Source of the DNA: DASRWI01 sp035654655
GTDB lineage: Bacteria; Bacteroidota; Ignavibacteria; Ignavibacteriales; Ignavibacteriaceae
NCBI GenBank assembly: GCA_035654655.1
Contig: DASRWI010000034.1
Span: 1 to 64,000 of the forward strand
Length of the DNA stretch: 64,000 nucleotides
Direction of reading: 5' to 3'
Position numbers and translations under genes: made by a program. Every line of letters starts with the position of its first letter. Position 1 is the stretch's first letter. The notes beneath the pieces were generated by a model, which worked only from the letters and a program-made list of their open reading frames with translations, was not told the origin of the DNA and made no database searches. This document shows, in pieces, positions 43,537 through 53,100 of the stretch.

Positions 43537-43979
43537 AAAAATTTAATTGGGGTTATGGAATACTCATTGTATTTATAGTATTTATCTTATTCGCCCTGAG
43601 TAATATTATTTTCTTTATGAACAAGGATGTAGAACTTGTTGCAAATAATTATTATGAAAAAGGAACTGATTACCAACAGCAAATAAAAAAAATTAGTAAC
43701 AGTGAAGCACTTAAAAGTAAAATTGTTATCAAACAAATGGATGATAATATAGAATTTATTTTTCCTGAAGTGGTAAAAGGGAAAAAAGTAATTGGGATGA
43801 TTACTTTTTACAGACCATCTAATTCCAAGGAAGATAAATATTTTTCTTTCAACTTGGATAAGAGGAATGATTTTATTTATAACGCAAAAGATCTCGTTAA
43901 AGGTATGTGGCGGATTAAAATAGATTGGCAAATGGATGGACAAAATTATTATTCAGAAGAAACATTGTTCTTAAATTAA
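43533..43979 (+). CDS. fixH: FixH/CcoH family protein
   Basis: The 148-residue protein has one N-terminal membrane segment (GYGILIVFIVFILFALSNIIFF) and a periplasmic domain with YYEKGTDYQQQI, typical of FixH/CcoH, ending WRIKIDWQMDGQNYYSE. It starts with TTG overlapping the ccoG stop, with GGAGGA in the ccoG end upstream. CcoH is required for cbb3 stability. The location between ccoG and the SafE-like gene fits. Confidence 0.9.
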   Translation: MKKFNWGYGILIVFIVFILFALSNIIFFMNKDVELVANNYYEKGTDYQQQIKKISNSEALKSKIVIKQMDDNIEFIFPEVVKGKKVIGMITFYRPSNSKEDKYFSFNLDKRNDFIYNAKDLVKGMWRIKIDWQMDGQNYYSEETLFLN

Positions 43980-43980
43980 T

Positions 43981-44673
43981 ATGGAATATACAGCATTATT
44001 TTTAATAGGATTAACTGGAAGCTTACATTGTCTTGGTATGTGTGGGCCAATTGTTCTTGCACTTCCTTCACAAGATAAATCACCTTCTGTACTTTTCTTA
44101 AATAGAATTCTTTATAATTCAGGGAGAATACTTTCCTATGCATTAATAGGTTTTATGATTGGTTTTATTGGAAGCAAATTAGATGTTATAAAATTTCAGG
44201 ATTATGTTTCCATAATAGCAGGTGCAGCAATTATATTGTTTACTATAATTCCCGCTAACATAAAAAACAAAACTTTTTTTAATTATAGATTTATTCAACC
44301 AATAAATAATGGAATAAGAAAATTATTTAAGCAAAATACCAGGTACTCATTTTTGTTTATTGGAGTACTAAATGGATTTCTTCCTTGTGGATTAATTTAT
44401 GTAGCTGCAGCAGCAGCATTTGCTTCAGCAAGTATTTACAAGGGGGCATTACTTATGGCCATATTTGGCTTGGGTACTTTTCCTTTAATGTTATTAGCTT
44501 CAGTTGCTGCAAAGTATATTAGTAAAGATTTGAGAAGTAGGTTTAATAAATTAGTACCGGTATTAGCAATAGTAGTTGGAGTAATATTTATTCTAAGGGG
44601 ATTAAATTTAGGTATACCTTTTATTAGTCCTGAGTTAATTAAAGGTTCAGTTCATTCCTGCTGCACAAAATAA
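43981..44673 (+). CDS. Sulfite exporter TauE/SafE (UreH-like) family membrane protein
   Basis: The 230-residue protein has about six membrane segments and the motif LTGSLHCLGMCGPIVL, which places it in the TauE/SafE branch commonly found at the 3' end of cbb3 operons; NGFLPCGLIYVAAA and an N-terminal CxxxCG pattern suggest metal handling. It is 1 base downstream of fixH. Members next to cco genes are thought to help copper delivery, but this is inference. A C-terminal Cys-Cys (HSCCTK) is notable. Confidence 0.88.
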   Translation: MEYTALFLIGLTGSLHCLGMCGPIVLALPSQDKSPSVLFLNRILYNSGRILSYALIGFMIGFIGSKLDVIKFQDYVSIIAGAAIILFTIIPANIKNKTFFNYRFIQPINNGIRKLFKQNTRYSFLFIGVLNGFLPCGLIYVAAAAAFASASIYKGALLMAIFGLGTFPLMLLASVAAKYISKDLRSRFNKLVPVLAIVVGVIFILRGLNLGIPFISPELIKGSVHSCCTK

Positions 44674-44688
44674 TTTTAAGCAAAAAAA

Positions 44689-44710
44689 AAGCCTCCGAAG
44701 TCGGAGGCTT
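44689..44710 (-). terminator. Rho-independent terminator for the HU gene (minus strand)
   Basis: AAGCCTCCGA pairs with TCGGAGGCTT around a 2-base loop; on the minus strand eight or nine T residues follow. It lies 16 bases past the HU stop, between the convergent safE and HU genes, and may also stop the cbb3 operon. Confidence 0.88.
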
Positions 44711-44725
44711 AAGAATCACTTAGAA

Positions 44726-45019
44726 TTACTTCTGAGGGAAAGCTGCATCTTTTGCTGCTTTTGCAATTCTGAATTTTAAAACTTTTTTAGCAGGTATTAG
44801 CATAGTTTCTCCAGTTTTAGGATTCCTGCCAACTCTTTTCTTTCTATTAACTACAACTAATTTTCCAAGACCAGGAAGTGTGAAAGATTTCTTTGCTTCT
44901 TTATAAGCTAAAGTAACTAGTTCATCTAGGAAAGTTCCAGCTAACTTTTTTGTAGAACCGGTTTTCAATGCTAAATGATTTAGGATTTGTCCTTTAGTCA
45001 TTGGTTTTGCAGTTGCCAT
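44726..45019 (-). CDS. HU-family histone-like DNA-binding protein
   Basis: The 97-residue protein has the HU/IHF fold: MTKGQILNHLALKTG, then FTLPGLGKLVVVNRKKRVGRNPKTGE and MLIPAKKVLKFRIAKAAKDA. The VGRNPKTGE strand-turn is the DNA-contacting arm. HU bends and compacts DNA. I chose the ATG at 45019, preceded by AGAGGT; an in-frame upstream ATG at 45151 would add 44 residues of low-complexity lysine-rich sequence with no conservation. Confidence 0.95.
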   Translation of the reverse strand: MATAKPMTKGQILNHLALKTGSTKKLAGTFLDELVTLAYKEAKKSFTLPGLGKLVVVNRKKRVGRNPKTGETMLIPAKKVLKFRIAKAAKDAAFPQK

Positions 45020-45232
45020 AGTATAGACCTCTTTATTATTGGTTGTTAATACATTGTAAAAATAAAATTTTTTTTTTAACAAACAAACAAAAATCTTTAA
45101 AATATTGAACTTTTTTTTTGAGCGGGGTTTAAGGGGATTCCCATTTATCAAGGGGTTTCTCAGTTATGAAAATAAAATTGTACAATGTATATTTAAAAAT
45201 AAATTATAAATTTTTGATAAACATCTTCATAT

Positions 45233-47170
45233 ATGAAATTACTTACAGCAGCATTTATAGTTTTTTTGTTTTGCAATGTGTATCCTCAAATAAATAGAGC
45301 TGACAGTATAGGCCAAAAAGATACTACCAAAGTTCTCCCCAATCCACTTGAAGATACTATGCAAGATACAATTGCAACTAAAGATACTGTTGGTATTTTA
45401 CCTACTGTTGTAACACCATTAAGAAATCAATTTCATATTCAGCCCTTCTTTGGTAATAGTTTTTTCATAAATAAAAAGTTCATCGAAAGAATAGATTATA
45501 ATCACGCGGGTGAGATTTTAATATATGCACCTTTCTATCAGGTAGTAAATTTAGGCTCAGCAGGACAAAATAATTATCTTTATGCGTATGGTACAGCATC
45601 GTACAATGTACTTGAAGATGGTATTCCTGTTTATAATGCACTCGGCTTGCAAGCTATGAATCTTATTCACACCGAAGATATTGATTCTCTTGAAATTGTA
45701 AGCAGTACTCAATCCTTTATATTAGGAGATGGTCCCGCTATAAATGTTTTAAGCAAAGATTTTGTTTCTGATTCTACTTATTCCAGGTTAAAATATTTTG
45801 AAGGAACTGAAGAGGAAGGTTTTATTGATGGGGTATTTAATGCTTTGATTTATAAGAAGCTAAATATGTTCATTAATGTTACTAATAAAAAAGTGGAACA
45901 AGGTTATGCGAATTCTGACCACGATTACTGGCAGGCAAGATTTAAATTAAAATATTTTCTTTCTGATAATATAAACTTACTTGCCACGTATGGCTATACT
46001 CAGTTTCATGCAGGGCTAAATGGAGGCGTGGGACTTGATTCTTTAGGCAATTTAGATGAGCAAACTTTATTTAATGAAGATCTTGCCCAGGTATATTATC
46101 AAAACCAAAGCGAAGATATTTTAAATCATCGTTTTGCAGCTAAGGTTTTATTTTCTCCTAATGAACATTCATTCTCAGATTTAAGTTTTTATTATCAGTT
46201 TTTAAAAGATGAGTTAAATTACCTTCACGATATTCAGCCAAATTATATTCATCAAAAAACAAAAACTGCAGGGGTTATCTTAAGACAATACTTTATTTTC
46301 AAAACACTGAATGTTTTACTGCTTGGCAATTATTCTAATTCCACCGGTAATTCAAGAGGTTATCAAGAAATAGGTCCGGGTTTATTTAATTTGAATTATG
46401 AATATCCTGTTGATAAAAATTTATTTTTTGCAGGTAGAATAAATTTGACTTTATTAGACTCAACATTAATCCCATCTTTATTTTTGAAGTATGGAAACAA
46501 TGATAAGGGTGGGTTTGGTGCCAGTTTAACATACATTCTATTAAATAAATTACAATTGAATTTTAGTGCTTCATCTTATGGAATAAATAAAGGGAATGAA
46601 TTTACAAATTATGAAGCTGGCATAACCTATAAAAATGATAATGATTTCATAAACTTGAAATATTTAAGAACTGAAGGAGGAACTTCAGTAATTTATTTCC
46701 TTAATCAAAATGGAAGCATACCTACTGATTATAATACATCAAGAAACTTATCAGGATTTTCATTAACAGCATCAAACCATATTAGTAAAATATTATTGGA
46801 AGGTTTTGCAAACTATTATTTTGATAATATTTCTAACCCTATATACTTTACTGGAGTTGAAGGACTAAATTATCCTTCTGTAATTCCGGATTTGAACATC
46901 ACAGCAGGTATTTACTACTCTGATATTTTATTTAACAATAACCTGGATTTGAAAGCAGGTGTTAAATTAAATTATTTCTCTAATGATAAAAATATAAATT
47001 ATAAAAAAGTATTTACAACAGACATTAGCATCAACGGAAGAATACAGGGGAGGGCAATAATATTCTTTACCTGGGAAAACATTTTAGATAAAAGATATTA
47101 TGTAGTCCCTTATTATCCTGTAAGAGGAAGAAATATAAGATTTGGAGTTTCGTGGGAGTTGTTTAATTAA
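45233..47170 (+). CDS. TonB-dependent-receptor-like outer-membrane protein
   Basis: The 645-residue precursor has a signal peptide (LLTAAFIVFLFCNVYPQ), a TonB-plug-like region (about 60-180; GEILIYAPFYQVVNLGSAGQNN and DGIPVYNALGLQ) and a C-terminal barrel of alternating strands, ending VRGRNIRFGVSWELF with a terminal aromatic. No CarboxypepD_reg-like module is present, and the protein is shorter than a classical receptor, so it may be a porin-like relative. The substrate is unknown. Its end overlaps the DUF4922 gene on the other strand by 4 bases. Confidence 0.85.
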   Translation: MKLLTAAFIVFLFCNVYPQINRADSIGQKDTTKVLPNPLEDTMQDTIATKDTVGILPTVVTPLRNQFHIQPFFGNSFFINKKFIERIDYNHAGEILIYAPFYQVVNLGSAGQNNYLYAYGTASYNVLEDGIPVYNALGLQAMNLIHTEDIDSLEIVSSTQSFILGDGPAINVLSKDFVSDSTYSRLKYFEGTEEEGFIDGVFNALIYKKLNMFINVTNKKVEQGYANSDHDYWQARFKLKYFLSDNINLLATYGYTQFHAGLNGGVGLDSLGNLDEQTLFNEDLAQVYYQNQSEDILNHRFAAKVLFSPNEHSFSDLSFYYQFLKDELNYLHDIQPNYIHQKTKTAGVILRQYFIFKTLNVLLLGNYSNSTGNSRGYQEIGPGLFNLNYEYPVDKNLFFAGRINLTLLDSTLIPSLFLKYGNNDKGGFGASLTYILLNKLQLNFSASSYGINKGNEFTNYEAGITYKNDNDFINLKYLRTEGGTSVIYFLNQNGSIPTDYNTSRNLSGFSLTASNHISKILLEGFANYYFDNISNPIYFTGVEGLNYPSVIPDLNITAGIYYSDILFNNNLDLKAGVKLNYFSNDKNINYKKVFTTDISINGRIQGRAIIFFTWENILDKRYYVVPYYPVRGRNIRFGVSWELFN

Positions 47171-48120
47171 CAAACTCTGAAAACTTTTTCTAATTTATCC
47201 TTGCTGATAAAAACCTGGTGAAAAATATCTACAATATCTTCTTTGGTTATCTTATCAAAATCTTCTTTTAATGGAGTAATAGATACTCCGCCAATATCAA
47301 CACTTGCAGGACTTAATAAAATCCTGCTGTCATCTTCTGCAAAGTACTGAGTAGGGCGATGTTTCTCCCTTAAGAAAATTATTACTCTCCATTTTTCGTT
47401 ATGATAAAATGAAAGAATATTAAGTAAAGGTTCTTCTTCACTGTTATTTAGTTTTTTTAATGTGGTTAAAAGCTTTTGAAAATATTTATCAAGTGCATCT
47501 TCATCACTGCCTTCAAATGAAATAAATTTTCTTAAACCATCATCTACACTTAAAATTTTAATTGTATCATTATCAACTAAAGCTTTTCCATACCTTGAAA
47601 TAATCTCATCATATTCGTGGTCGATAGGCATAAAGTCCTTATTGCCTGCCTGGAAATGTTGATGGTCCGGTGCTGATGCACCGCATTTTGGACCATTATA
47701 AAATACAGTATAATAATTAGATAAATCTCTTGAGTAATGAAGAAGTATTTTAAAACTTTCTTTTATGCTTTGAGGTACGTGCTCTTTATTTGGTAAAGTA
47801 AAATGCTCATTGAAAATAGGGAAAGGGTTTACAAGTATTGCATAATTTTCTTTGTAATCCAGAACCTGTTGTTCTTTAGGTAAATTATGAAGGCATAAAA
47901 AACAAGGACGTTCCTTTATTGATTTAGCATCAACTTTTGCCCCGCTGCTTATAAGGCGACCTGCATTATATTGAACCTTAATTGTATATCCATCAAAGTT
48001 AAAAGTCTTTACCTGAATTGAGTTTAAGGTTGCATAGCCATCTTTGCACATCTGCCAATTTTTTAATTGAGTAGATAATAAATTTTTACTTTTATCAGCG
48101 AAATTATTTTCAGGAACCAA
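47167..48120 (-). CDS. DUF4922 protein, HIT-like nucleotidyltransferase relative
   Basis: The 317-residue protein belongs to the DUF4922 family: RPCFLCLHNLPKEQ with two cysteines (73, 76), ILVNPFPIFNEHFTLP and H153-Q-H155-F-Q157, which resembles the triad of GDP-galactose phosphorylase/ATP adenylyltransferase-like HIT relatives. The activity is unproven. It lies 24 bases downstream of the GT2 gene. In other Bacteroidota this family is found next to SpoIID and glycosyltransferase genes, and here those occur on the same strand nearby. Confidence 0.85.
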   Translation of the reverse strand: MVPENNFADKSKNLLSTQLKNWQMCKDGYATLNSIQVKTFNFDGYTIKVQYNAGRLISSGAKVDAKSIKERPCFLCLHNLPKEQQVLDYKENYAILVNPFPIFNEHFTLPNKEHVPQSIKESFKILLHYSRDLSNYYTVFYNGPKCGASAPDHQHFQAGNKDFMPIDHEYDEIISRYGKALVDNDTIKILSVDDGLRKFISFEGSDEDALDKYFQKLLTTLKKLNNSEEEPLLNILSFYHNEKWRVIIFLREKHRPTQYFAEDDSRILLSPASVDIGGVSITPLKEDFDKITKEDIVDIFHQVFISKDKLEKVFRVC

Positions 48121-48143
48121 TCTTTATGCCCTCACTTGTGAAA

Positions 48144-49598
48144 TTATTTTTTATTGAATTTTTGTCTTGCTAAAATTTCTATTGTTCTAATTCTATCTTT
48201 ATAAACATTATGAACATTTTGTCTGTCAATTGATAATGCTGCATCAGTGTTGCCTTCCCATCTGCGGCATACATAAAGAGGTTCATAGATTCTGCCAATT
48301 TGGTATTCTCTCGATAAAGCCAGACCTAATGCATAATCTTCGCCATAGCTAACATTAGGAATTTTCAATTCTCTAAGTAGTGGAGTATAGAAAGCACGAG
48401 GAGCACCAAGTCCGTTTATTCTTAATGCATTGTTCCTGCCGTTATCTGGAGTCCATTCTTTGTGGTCAATTACTCCCGGAGGAATATCATTCAATTGGAA
48501 ATCAGTAAGCTTGTAGCTTCCGATAACCATTGCACATTTTTCTTTTTTAAAAGTATCAACAATTTTTTGAAGCGTATTCTCATCAATGTAAATATCATCG
48601 CTGTCCAACTGCGAAGCATACTTGCCGCAATATTTACTATGTGCAGCAACGTTCCAGCATCCGCCAATACCTAAATCATTTCTTTCAGGAATAAGGTGGA
48701 TAAGTCTGCTATCCTGTTCAGCTAATTTTTGAAGAACTTCAGTTGTACCATCAGTAGAAAAATTATCAACAACAATACAGTTGAATTTAAAATTTGTTTT
48801 TTGTTTTAAGATTGAAGCAACAGCATCACCAATTGTTTTAACTCTATTCTTAACAGGTATTATAACAGAAGCTTCAAATTCAAATCCATCTGCATTATCT
48901 TCAACATCTTTGAAAGATGGTTTTAAATAAGCACCAATTTCTTTAAGATGATGAGTGGCTGAAGCTTCCATTTCAATCTGGACATCTCTGTTTCTTGGAT
49001 TCACATAATCAAATAACTTTTCACCTGATTTTCTTACATCAGTTTCAACAATTGAGTAAATAAATTCAGGTATTCTTAGAATTTCATAATTACGGGAGAT
49101 ATTTAATCTAACATCATAAAGAGCAGCAAACTTGTAGTTCTCCTTCATTTCCTTAATAGCTTTTTTGAAAGCAGCTGCGTTAAAAAACAAAACAGGACCA
49201 AAATTAAAATCATCTCTGATGCTTCCTAATTGATAATCAATAACAGGATGTGGAGTTTTAATGTCATCCTTTGCATCATAGTAGTCAGAGTAAACCAAGC
49301 CTGCTCCGGTTGTATCTGCAAGGTTAAATAATCTTTCAACAGCAAACTGACCGAAGTCAATTAAGGTGTCATTGATAATAAAAAGAAGATAATCAGTATT
49401 TAGATTTTCAGAAATCTTCTTAAAAGTATCCGCAGTAAATAATCCATCTATTTTAATAATGTTTTCACCGGTTTGAGAACCATCCTGAGAAAGGAGGAAG
49501 ATTTTATCAACCAGGTTATTGTTCTTTAAGCCTTCAATAGTTTTAGAAGTAAAATCATTGCCGCTAAATGGTAAAAATACAGTTATCTTGTTGGACAT
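48144..49598 (-). CDS. Glycosyltransferase family 2 protein with tandem GT-A-like domains
   Basis: The 484-residue protein has a degenerate N-terminal GT-A-like half (1-210; NTDYLLFIINDTLIDFG) and a typical GT2 half from about 238 with SVIIPVKNRVKTIGDAV, VVDNFSTDGTTEVL and the metal-binding LDSDDIY. No membrane segments are seen, so it is cytoplasmic. The acceptor and sugar donor are unknown. It is probably cotranscribed with the DUF4922 gene downstream. Confidence 0.9.
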   Translation of the reverse strand: MSNKITVFLPFSGNDFTSKTIEGLKNNNLVDKIFLLSQDGSQTGENIIKIDGLFTADTFKKISENLNTDYLLFIINDTLIDFGQFAVERLFNLADTTGAGLVYSDYYDAKDDIKTPHPVIDYQLGSIRDDFNFGPVLFFNAAAFKKAIKEMKENYKFAALYDVRLNISRNYEILRIPEFIYSIVETDVRKSGEKLFDYVNPRNRDVQIEMEASATHHLKEIGAYLKPSFKDVEDNADGFEFEASVIIPVKNRVKTIGDAVASILKQKTNFKFNCIVVDNFSTDGTTEVLQKLAEQDSRLIHLIPERNDLGIGGCWNVAAHSKYCGKYASQLDSDDIYIDENTLQKIVDTFKKEKCAMVIGSYKLTDFQLNDIPPGVIDHKEWTPDNGRNNALRINGLGAPRAFYTPLLRELKIPNVSYGEDYALGLALSREYQIGRIYEPLYVCRRWEGNTDAALSIDRQNVHNVYKDRIRTIEILARQKFNKK

Positions 49599-49905
49599 TG
49601 TTTTTCCTTACGAAATAAATTTGAATAGTAAAATTATCAAACTTTAAGGAAGTTAAAAAGCTAAAAAGGGGATAATAATACTTATTAAGTTGTTTATTTT
49701 AATAAAATCATCTTCAATAAATTTAGATGCAAGTCTTTAACTTTTACAATATCTCTCCTATTGTTTATTTAACTTTTTTTTATAATATTATTCTGACTAT
49801 AAATTAATTTAAAAATTTCTTTATATGAATAGATTCCAAAACTAAGCAGATTAGTTTTTAATGGGTGAGGTATTCTTCTTAAATACAAATATTTGAAAGG
49901 GTTTT
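49599..49905. other. Divergent intergenic region, AT-rich, no gene seen
   Basis: The 307-base gap between the GT2 gene and the sorting-domain protein holds the promoters of both. I see no repeat, RNA gene or open reading frame in it. A possible AAAGGG ribosome-binding site precedes the plus-strand gene. Confidence 0.6.
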
Positions 49906-51138
49906 ATGAATAAATTAGTCATTCTAATAATGTTAAGTTTCTCCTTAAATACTTTTGCTCAAGAAATATTATTTCCTGAGACAGAAATAATATTTCACAC
50001 AAGAGGCGCCACAAATTCTACTGTTACTACTTTTGAAGTAAGACCATTACTTTATGATAATTTTTATCCAATGGCAATATATTCTCAAAATAAATTTGAT
50101 CGATGTAATTTGGATCTTAAATTATTGCCATTACAAAGTATTGATCTAACAGGAAACGTTTCTTGTCCATATTCTGGATTAGAGTACATCTTTGCTAATG
50201 AAGATTGGATCGGTGGGAGTTCTTGTACTAATGCTGAATATGGGCCATTTGGAAATTCGCTTTATGAAATAATAATAAAAGTAAATGGAGTTAATAAATT
50301 TAGATTTTTATTAGATACTAGACATAATAGTTTACCAAATGGCTGTTCAAACAATTGTAATGGGAATGATATTTCAATTGTTTATAATGTAAATATAAAT
50401 ACAGTAGGACATATTGATGGCTTTTGGGATGGAATTAGCAAACTTGATGTAATCAATAATAATGGCTATTACACTTGGGGTGAAATTAGAAACAATTGTT
50501 CATCAAGTTTCAGTGATTTTAATAAATTAAATATGCCGATTTTAGAAGAACCTACTCTTCAAGGTGTTTCTCCCCTACTTAGTTGGATAAAACCTCAAAA
50601 CATAAATAATAATGCTTTTGATTTTTATGAACTTCAAAGATCAGTAAATAATGGAAATTTTATAACAATATTTACATCAACAGACATAAATACTACTTCT
50701 TTTTGGGATCAAGATATCTTTTGGAATCCTAATCTAAATGCAACAAAAATAATATATAGACTTTTTGCGATTTTTAATTCAAATTATCAAGATATGATAA
50801 TTGATGTATCAAATTATAAAGAAATAAATACAAGTAGAGACTATATTTGTAAGCACCAAAATTTTTCTGGGAAATATTATTTTAATCTAAGCAAAAACTA
50901 TCCTAATCCATTTAATCCAACTACTAAGATAAATTTTCAAATTCCTGAGGATGGAATTGTTGAGTTAAAAGTTTATGATATAAATGGGAATGAATTAAAA
51001 ATATTGTTAAATGAATTTATTTCAGCTGGAGAATACACCTTAGATTTTAATGCAACTGATTTACCAAGTGGAATTTATTTCTATAGAATAAAATATAAAG
51101 AGTATGTTGAAACTAGGCAAATGGTATTATTAAAATGA
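49906..51138 (+). CDS. Secreted protein with C-terminal sorting domain, unknown N-terminal function
   Basis: The 410-residue precursor has a signal peptide (ILIMLSFSLNTFAQ), a Cys-containing domain (about 20-210; CSNNCNGNDIS and SCTNAEYGPFG) that I do not recognise, a fibronectin-like region (about 220-310) and a C-terminal sorting domain of about 75 residues with NYPNPFNPTTKI and a final RQMVLLK. It is predicted to reach the cell surface through the type IX system or a similar route. The next gene overlaps by 4 bases, so the two are translated together. Confidence 0.87.
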   Translation: MNKLVILIMLSFSLNTFAQEILFPETEIIFHTRGATNSTVTTFEVRPLLYDNFYPMAIYSQNKFDRCNLDLKLLPLQSIDLTGNVSCPYSGLEYIFANEDWIGGSSCTNAEYGPFGNSLYEIIIKVNGVNKFRFLLDTRHNSLPNGCSNNCNGNDISIVYNVNINTVGHIDGFWDGISKLDVINNNGYYTWGEIRNNCSSSFSDFNKLNMPILEEPTLQGVSPLLSWIKPQNINNNAFDFYELQRSVNNGNFITIFTSTDINTTSFWDQDIFWNPNLNATKIIYRLFAIFNSNYQDMIIDVSNYKEINTSRDYICKHQNFSGKYYFNLSKNYPNPFNPTTKINFQIPEDGIVELKVYDINGNELKILLNEFISAGEYTLDFNATDLPSGIYFYRIKYKEYVETRQMVLLK

Positions 51139-52589
51139 AAATTTTTTTACTTTCATTATTTTTAAATCTATCTCTCTTTGGTCAAGTTTTCACAAAATTT
51201 TATTCCAATGATTTAACTGATGGAGATAACTTTGGAGATAGAGTATCAATCAATAATTACAATATTGCCATTAATTCACCTTATGATAAACCATGTGGTT
51301 CTATTTACATTTATTTTTTAAAAAATAATATTCTTCATTTTAGACAAAAAGTAATTCCTGATACAATTATTAACGGATATTTTTTTGGTTCACCATTACT
51401 CCTTTCTGACTCTTTATTGTTTGTAAGTACAGATGGGGATCTTTTAATTTACAAAAATTCTGATTCATTATATAAAATAATAAAAAAAATATCTGGCTCA
51501 GCTCTTGATGACTTTTCAAGACCTGTTGCAGAATATAAGAAGGATTTATTAATAGGCGCTCCTAAGAGTGGAGAGTTTGATCAAGGAGCTGTTTACTATT
51601 ATAAGAATATTAATGATTCTGATTGGGTATTAAATCAAAAATTGGAGCCAAGCATTCTCGAAGAACATTCTCAATTTGGAAATACCATCGATTTTGATAG
51701 TTCTTTTGCAGTAATTTCAGCACCACTCTATGGATATATAAGTGGTCCTTTTAGAGGTATGGTATTTTTATATGAAAAATCAGATAGTGGATGGATTGAA
51801 AAGCAACGTATATATTCCCCTGACTCTGCTTATAATCAATTATTTGGAAGAGATCTCCAAATTGATAACAGAAGAATAGCCATTGGTGCGACTGGAAATC
51901 CCTTAGAAAATTATTTTATAGGTAGGATTTATATATATGCTATTAATGATTCAGGTTTTGCAATTTTGGAAGATTCCATATATGCTTCTGATAATTTTAA
52001 TGGAAATTATTTCGGGTTTTCTTTCAAACTTAAGGGTGATAGCTTGTTTGTTGGAGCTAATGGTAATGAATTAATTAAATCTAAAAATTCTTTGAGTAGA
52101 AAATGGGCTTATCTTTTTGTCAAAGGAAAATTAGGATGGGAAGAAAAATTAAAATTTGGTCCAACTAACCAAAATTCGTATAATGGTTTTGGTTACCAAG
52201 TGGATTTTGACAATGGAAATTTTATAGTTGGTTCTCCATTTGATAGTGATAATAAGTTGTATGGAGGAGCAGTATACTTATTTCAGCCTAATATAACTTC
52301 AATTAAAGATGAAAATAAAATAATAAATATTTTTGATATACAGCAAAACTATCCTAATCCATTTAACCCTACCACAACAATAAGTTATTCCTTATCTAAA
52401 AGTGGATCTACTACACTTAAGGTATTTGATATTCTTGGTCGTGAAATTATTACTTTAGTAAATGAGGAAAAACCAGCAGGAAGTTATACTGTGGAATTTA
52501 ATGCTTCTAATCTTTCATCAGGTATTTACTTCTATAGTTTAACATCAGGTAGTTTTACTATGAATAAGAAAATGATTTTGATGAAGTAA
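51135..52589 (+). CDS. Secreted FG-GAP-like beta-propeller protein with C-terminal sorting domain
   Basis: The 484-residue precursor has a signal peptide (FLLSLFLNLSLFGQ), a propeller of repeated GAP-type units (ADYKKDLLIGAPKSG-like, VISAPLYGY, IAIGATGNP, FVGANGNE, FIVGSPFDSD) spaced about 60 residues, and a C-terminal sorting domain with NYPNPFNPTTTI and a final KKMILMK. The repeats resemble FG-GAP/integrin-alpha folds. The ATG overlaps the stop of the preceding gene (ATGA). It probably acts with its partner on the cell surface. Confidence 0.87.
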   Translation: MKIFLLSLFLNLSLFGQVFTKFYSNDLTDGDNFGDRVSINNYNIAINSPYDKPCGSIYIYFLKNNILHFRQKVIPDTIINGYFFGSPLLLSDSLLFVSTDGDLLIYKNSDSLYKIIKKISGSALDDFSRPVAEYKKDLLIGAPKSGEFDQGAVYYYKNINDSDWVLNQKLEPSILEEHSQFGNTIDFDSSFAVISAPLYGYISGPFRGMVFLYEKSDSGWIEKQRIYSPDSAYNQLFGRDLQIDNRRIAIGATGNPLENYFIGRIYIYAINDSGFAILEDSIYASDNFNGNYFGFSFKLKGDSLFVGANGNELIKSKNSLSRKWAYLFVKGKLGWEEKLKFGPTNQNSYNGFGYQVDFDNGNFIVGSPFDSDNKLYGGAVYLFQPNITSIKDENKIINIFDIQQNYPNPFNPTTTISYSLSKSGSTTLKVFDILGREIITLVNEEKPAGSYTVEFNASNLSSGIYFYSLTSGSFTMNKKMILMK

Positions 52590-52600
52590 ACCTAAAACAA

Positions 52601-52628
52601 TAAGAGGCTGCCAATTGGCAGCCTCTTA
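52601..52628. terminator. Bidirectional terminator, perfect 28-base palindrome
   Basis: TAAGAGGCTGCC pairs with GGCAGCCTCTTA around AATT, giving a symmetrical 28-base palindrome between convergent genes. T-rich DNA follows on the minus strand (TTGTTTT) and, less so, on the plus strand. Confidence 0.82.
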
Positions 52629-52638
52629 GTTTAAATTC

Positions 52639-53058
52639 TTACTTTACTGTTGTTTTTTGTTCAGCTAACATTTTGTAGCCGGTATTATCAGTAACAAGAA
52701 AATCATAATCTCCGTTATCAAGATTCGCAATGTTCGTTGTTACGTGAATTTTGCAGAGGCAATCGCCAGCAGTGCTGCCGGTTTTGTTCAATTTTAATCT
52801 AACTTCTTTACTTTTTTGATCAACATTAAAACCGATTTTAGCATCACAGGTGGTGTTAACATCCATTTCAGCATAAACCATATCACCCTGCTGAACTACT
52901 CTGAAGTTTTCTACTGTTTCACCAAGGAATTTATTGTTTGTATTTTTTGTTTGATTTGTGCAAGGTGCCTGCTGTACGTTTTGTGTTTCAACATTTTTTG
53001 AACCGGAACAAGCAGCAAATAAGCATGCACTAAGGAATAGTATAGAAAGATAACGCAT
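52639..53058 (-). CDS. Small lipoprotein, unknown function
   Basis: The 139-residue precursor has a lipoprotein signal (SILFLSACLFAACSGS with the acylated Cys). The mature part has a beta-rich domain with four further cysteines (CTNQ, TTCDAKIGF, CLCKIHVTT). I do not recognise a family. It is on the minus strand, with its start 43 bases downstream of the GT4 gene, so it may be the end of the SpoIID-GT4 unit. Confidence 0.8.
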   Translation of the reverse strand: MRYLSILFLSACLFAACSGSKNVETQNVQQAPCTNQTKNTNNKFLGETVENFRVVQQGDMVYAEMDVNTTCDAKIGFNVDQKSKEVRLKLNKTGSTAGDCLCKIHVTTNIANLDNGDYDFLVTDNTGYKMLAEQKTTVK

Positions 53059-53100
53059 TTTTCCTCCGAATTTAATAATTAAAAATAAAAATTAAGAAAA

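Noticed and set aside
44726..45151. Longer HU reading frame starting at 45151
   Set aside because: The extra 44 residues are lysine-rich low complexity; the ATG at 45019 has a Shine-Dalgarno and starts the known fold.
45020..45232. Riboswitch upstream of the TonB-receptor-like gene
   Set aside because: The gap is short and AT-rich, with no cobalamin-box-like conserved sequence.
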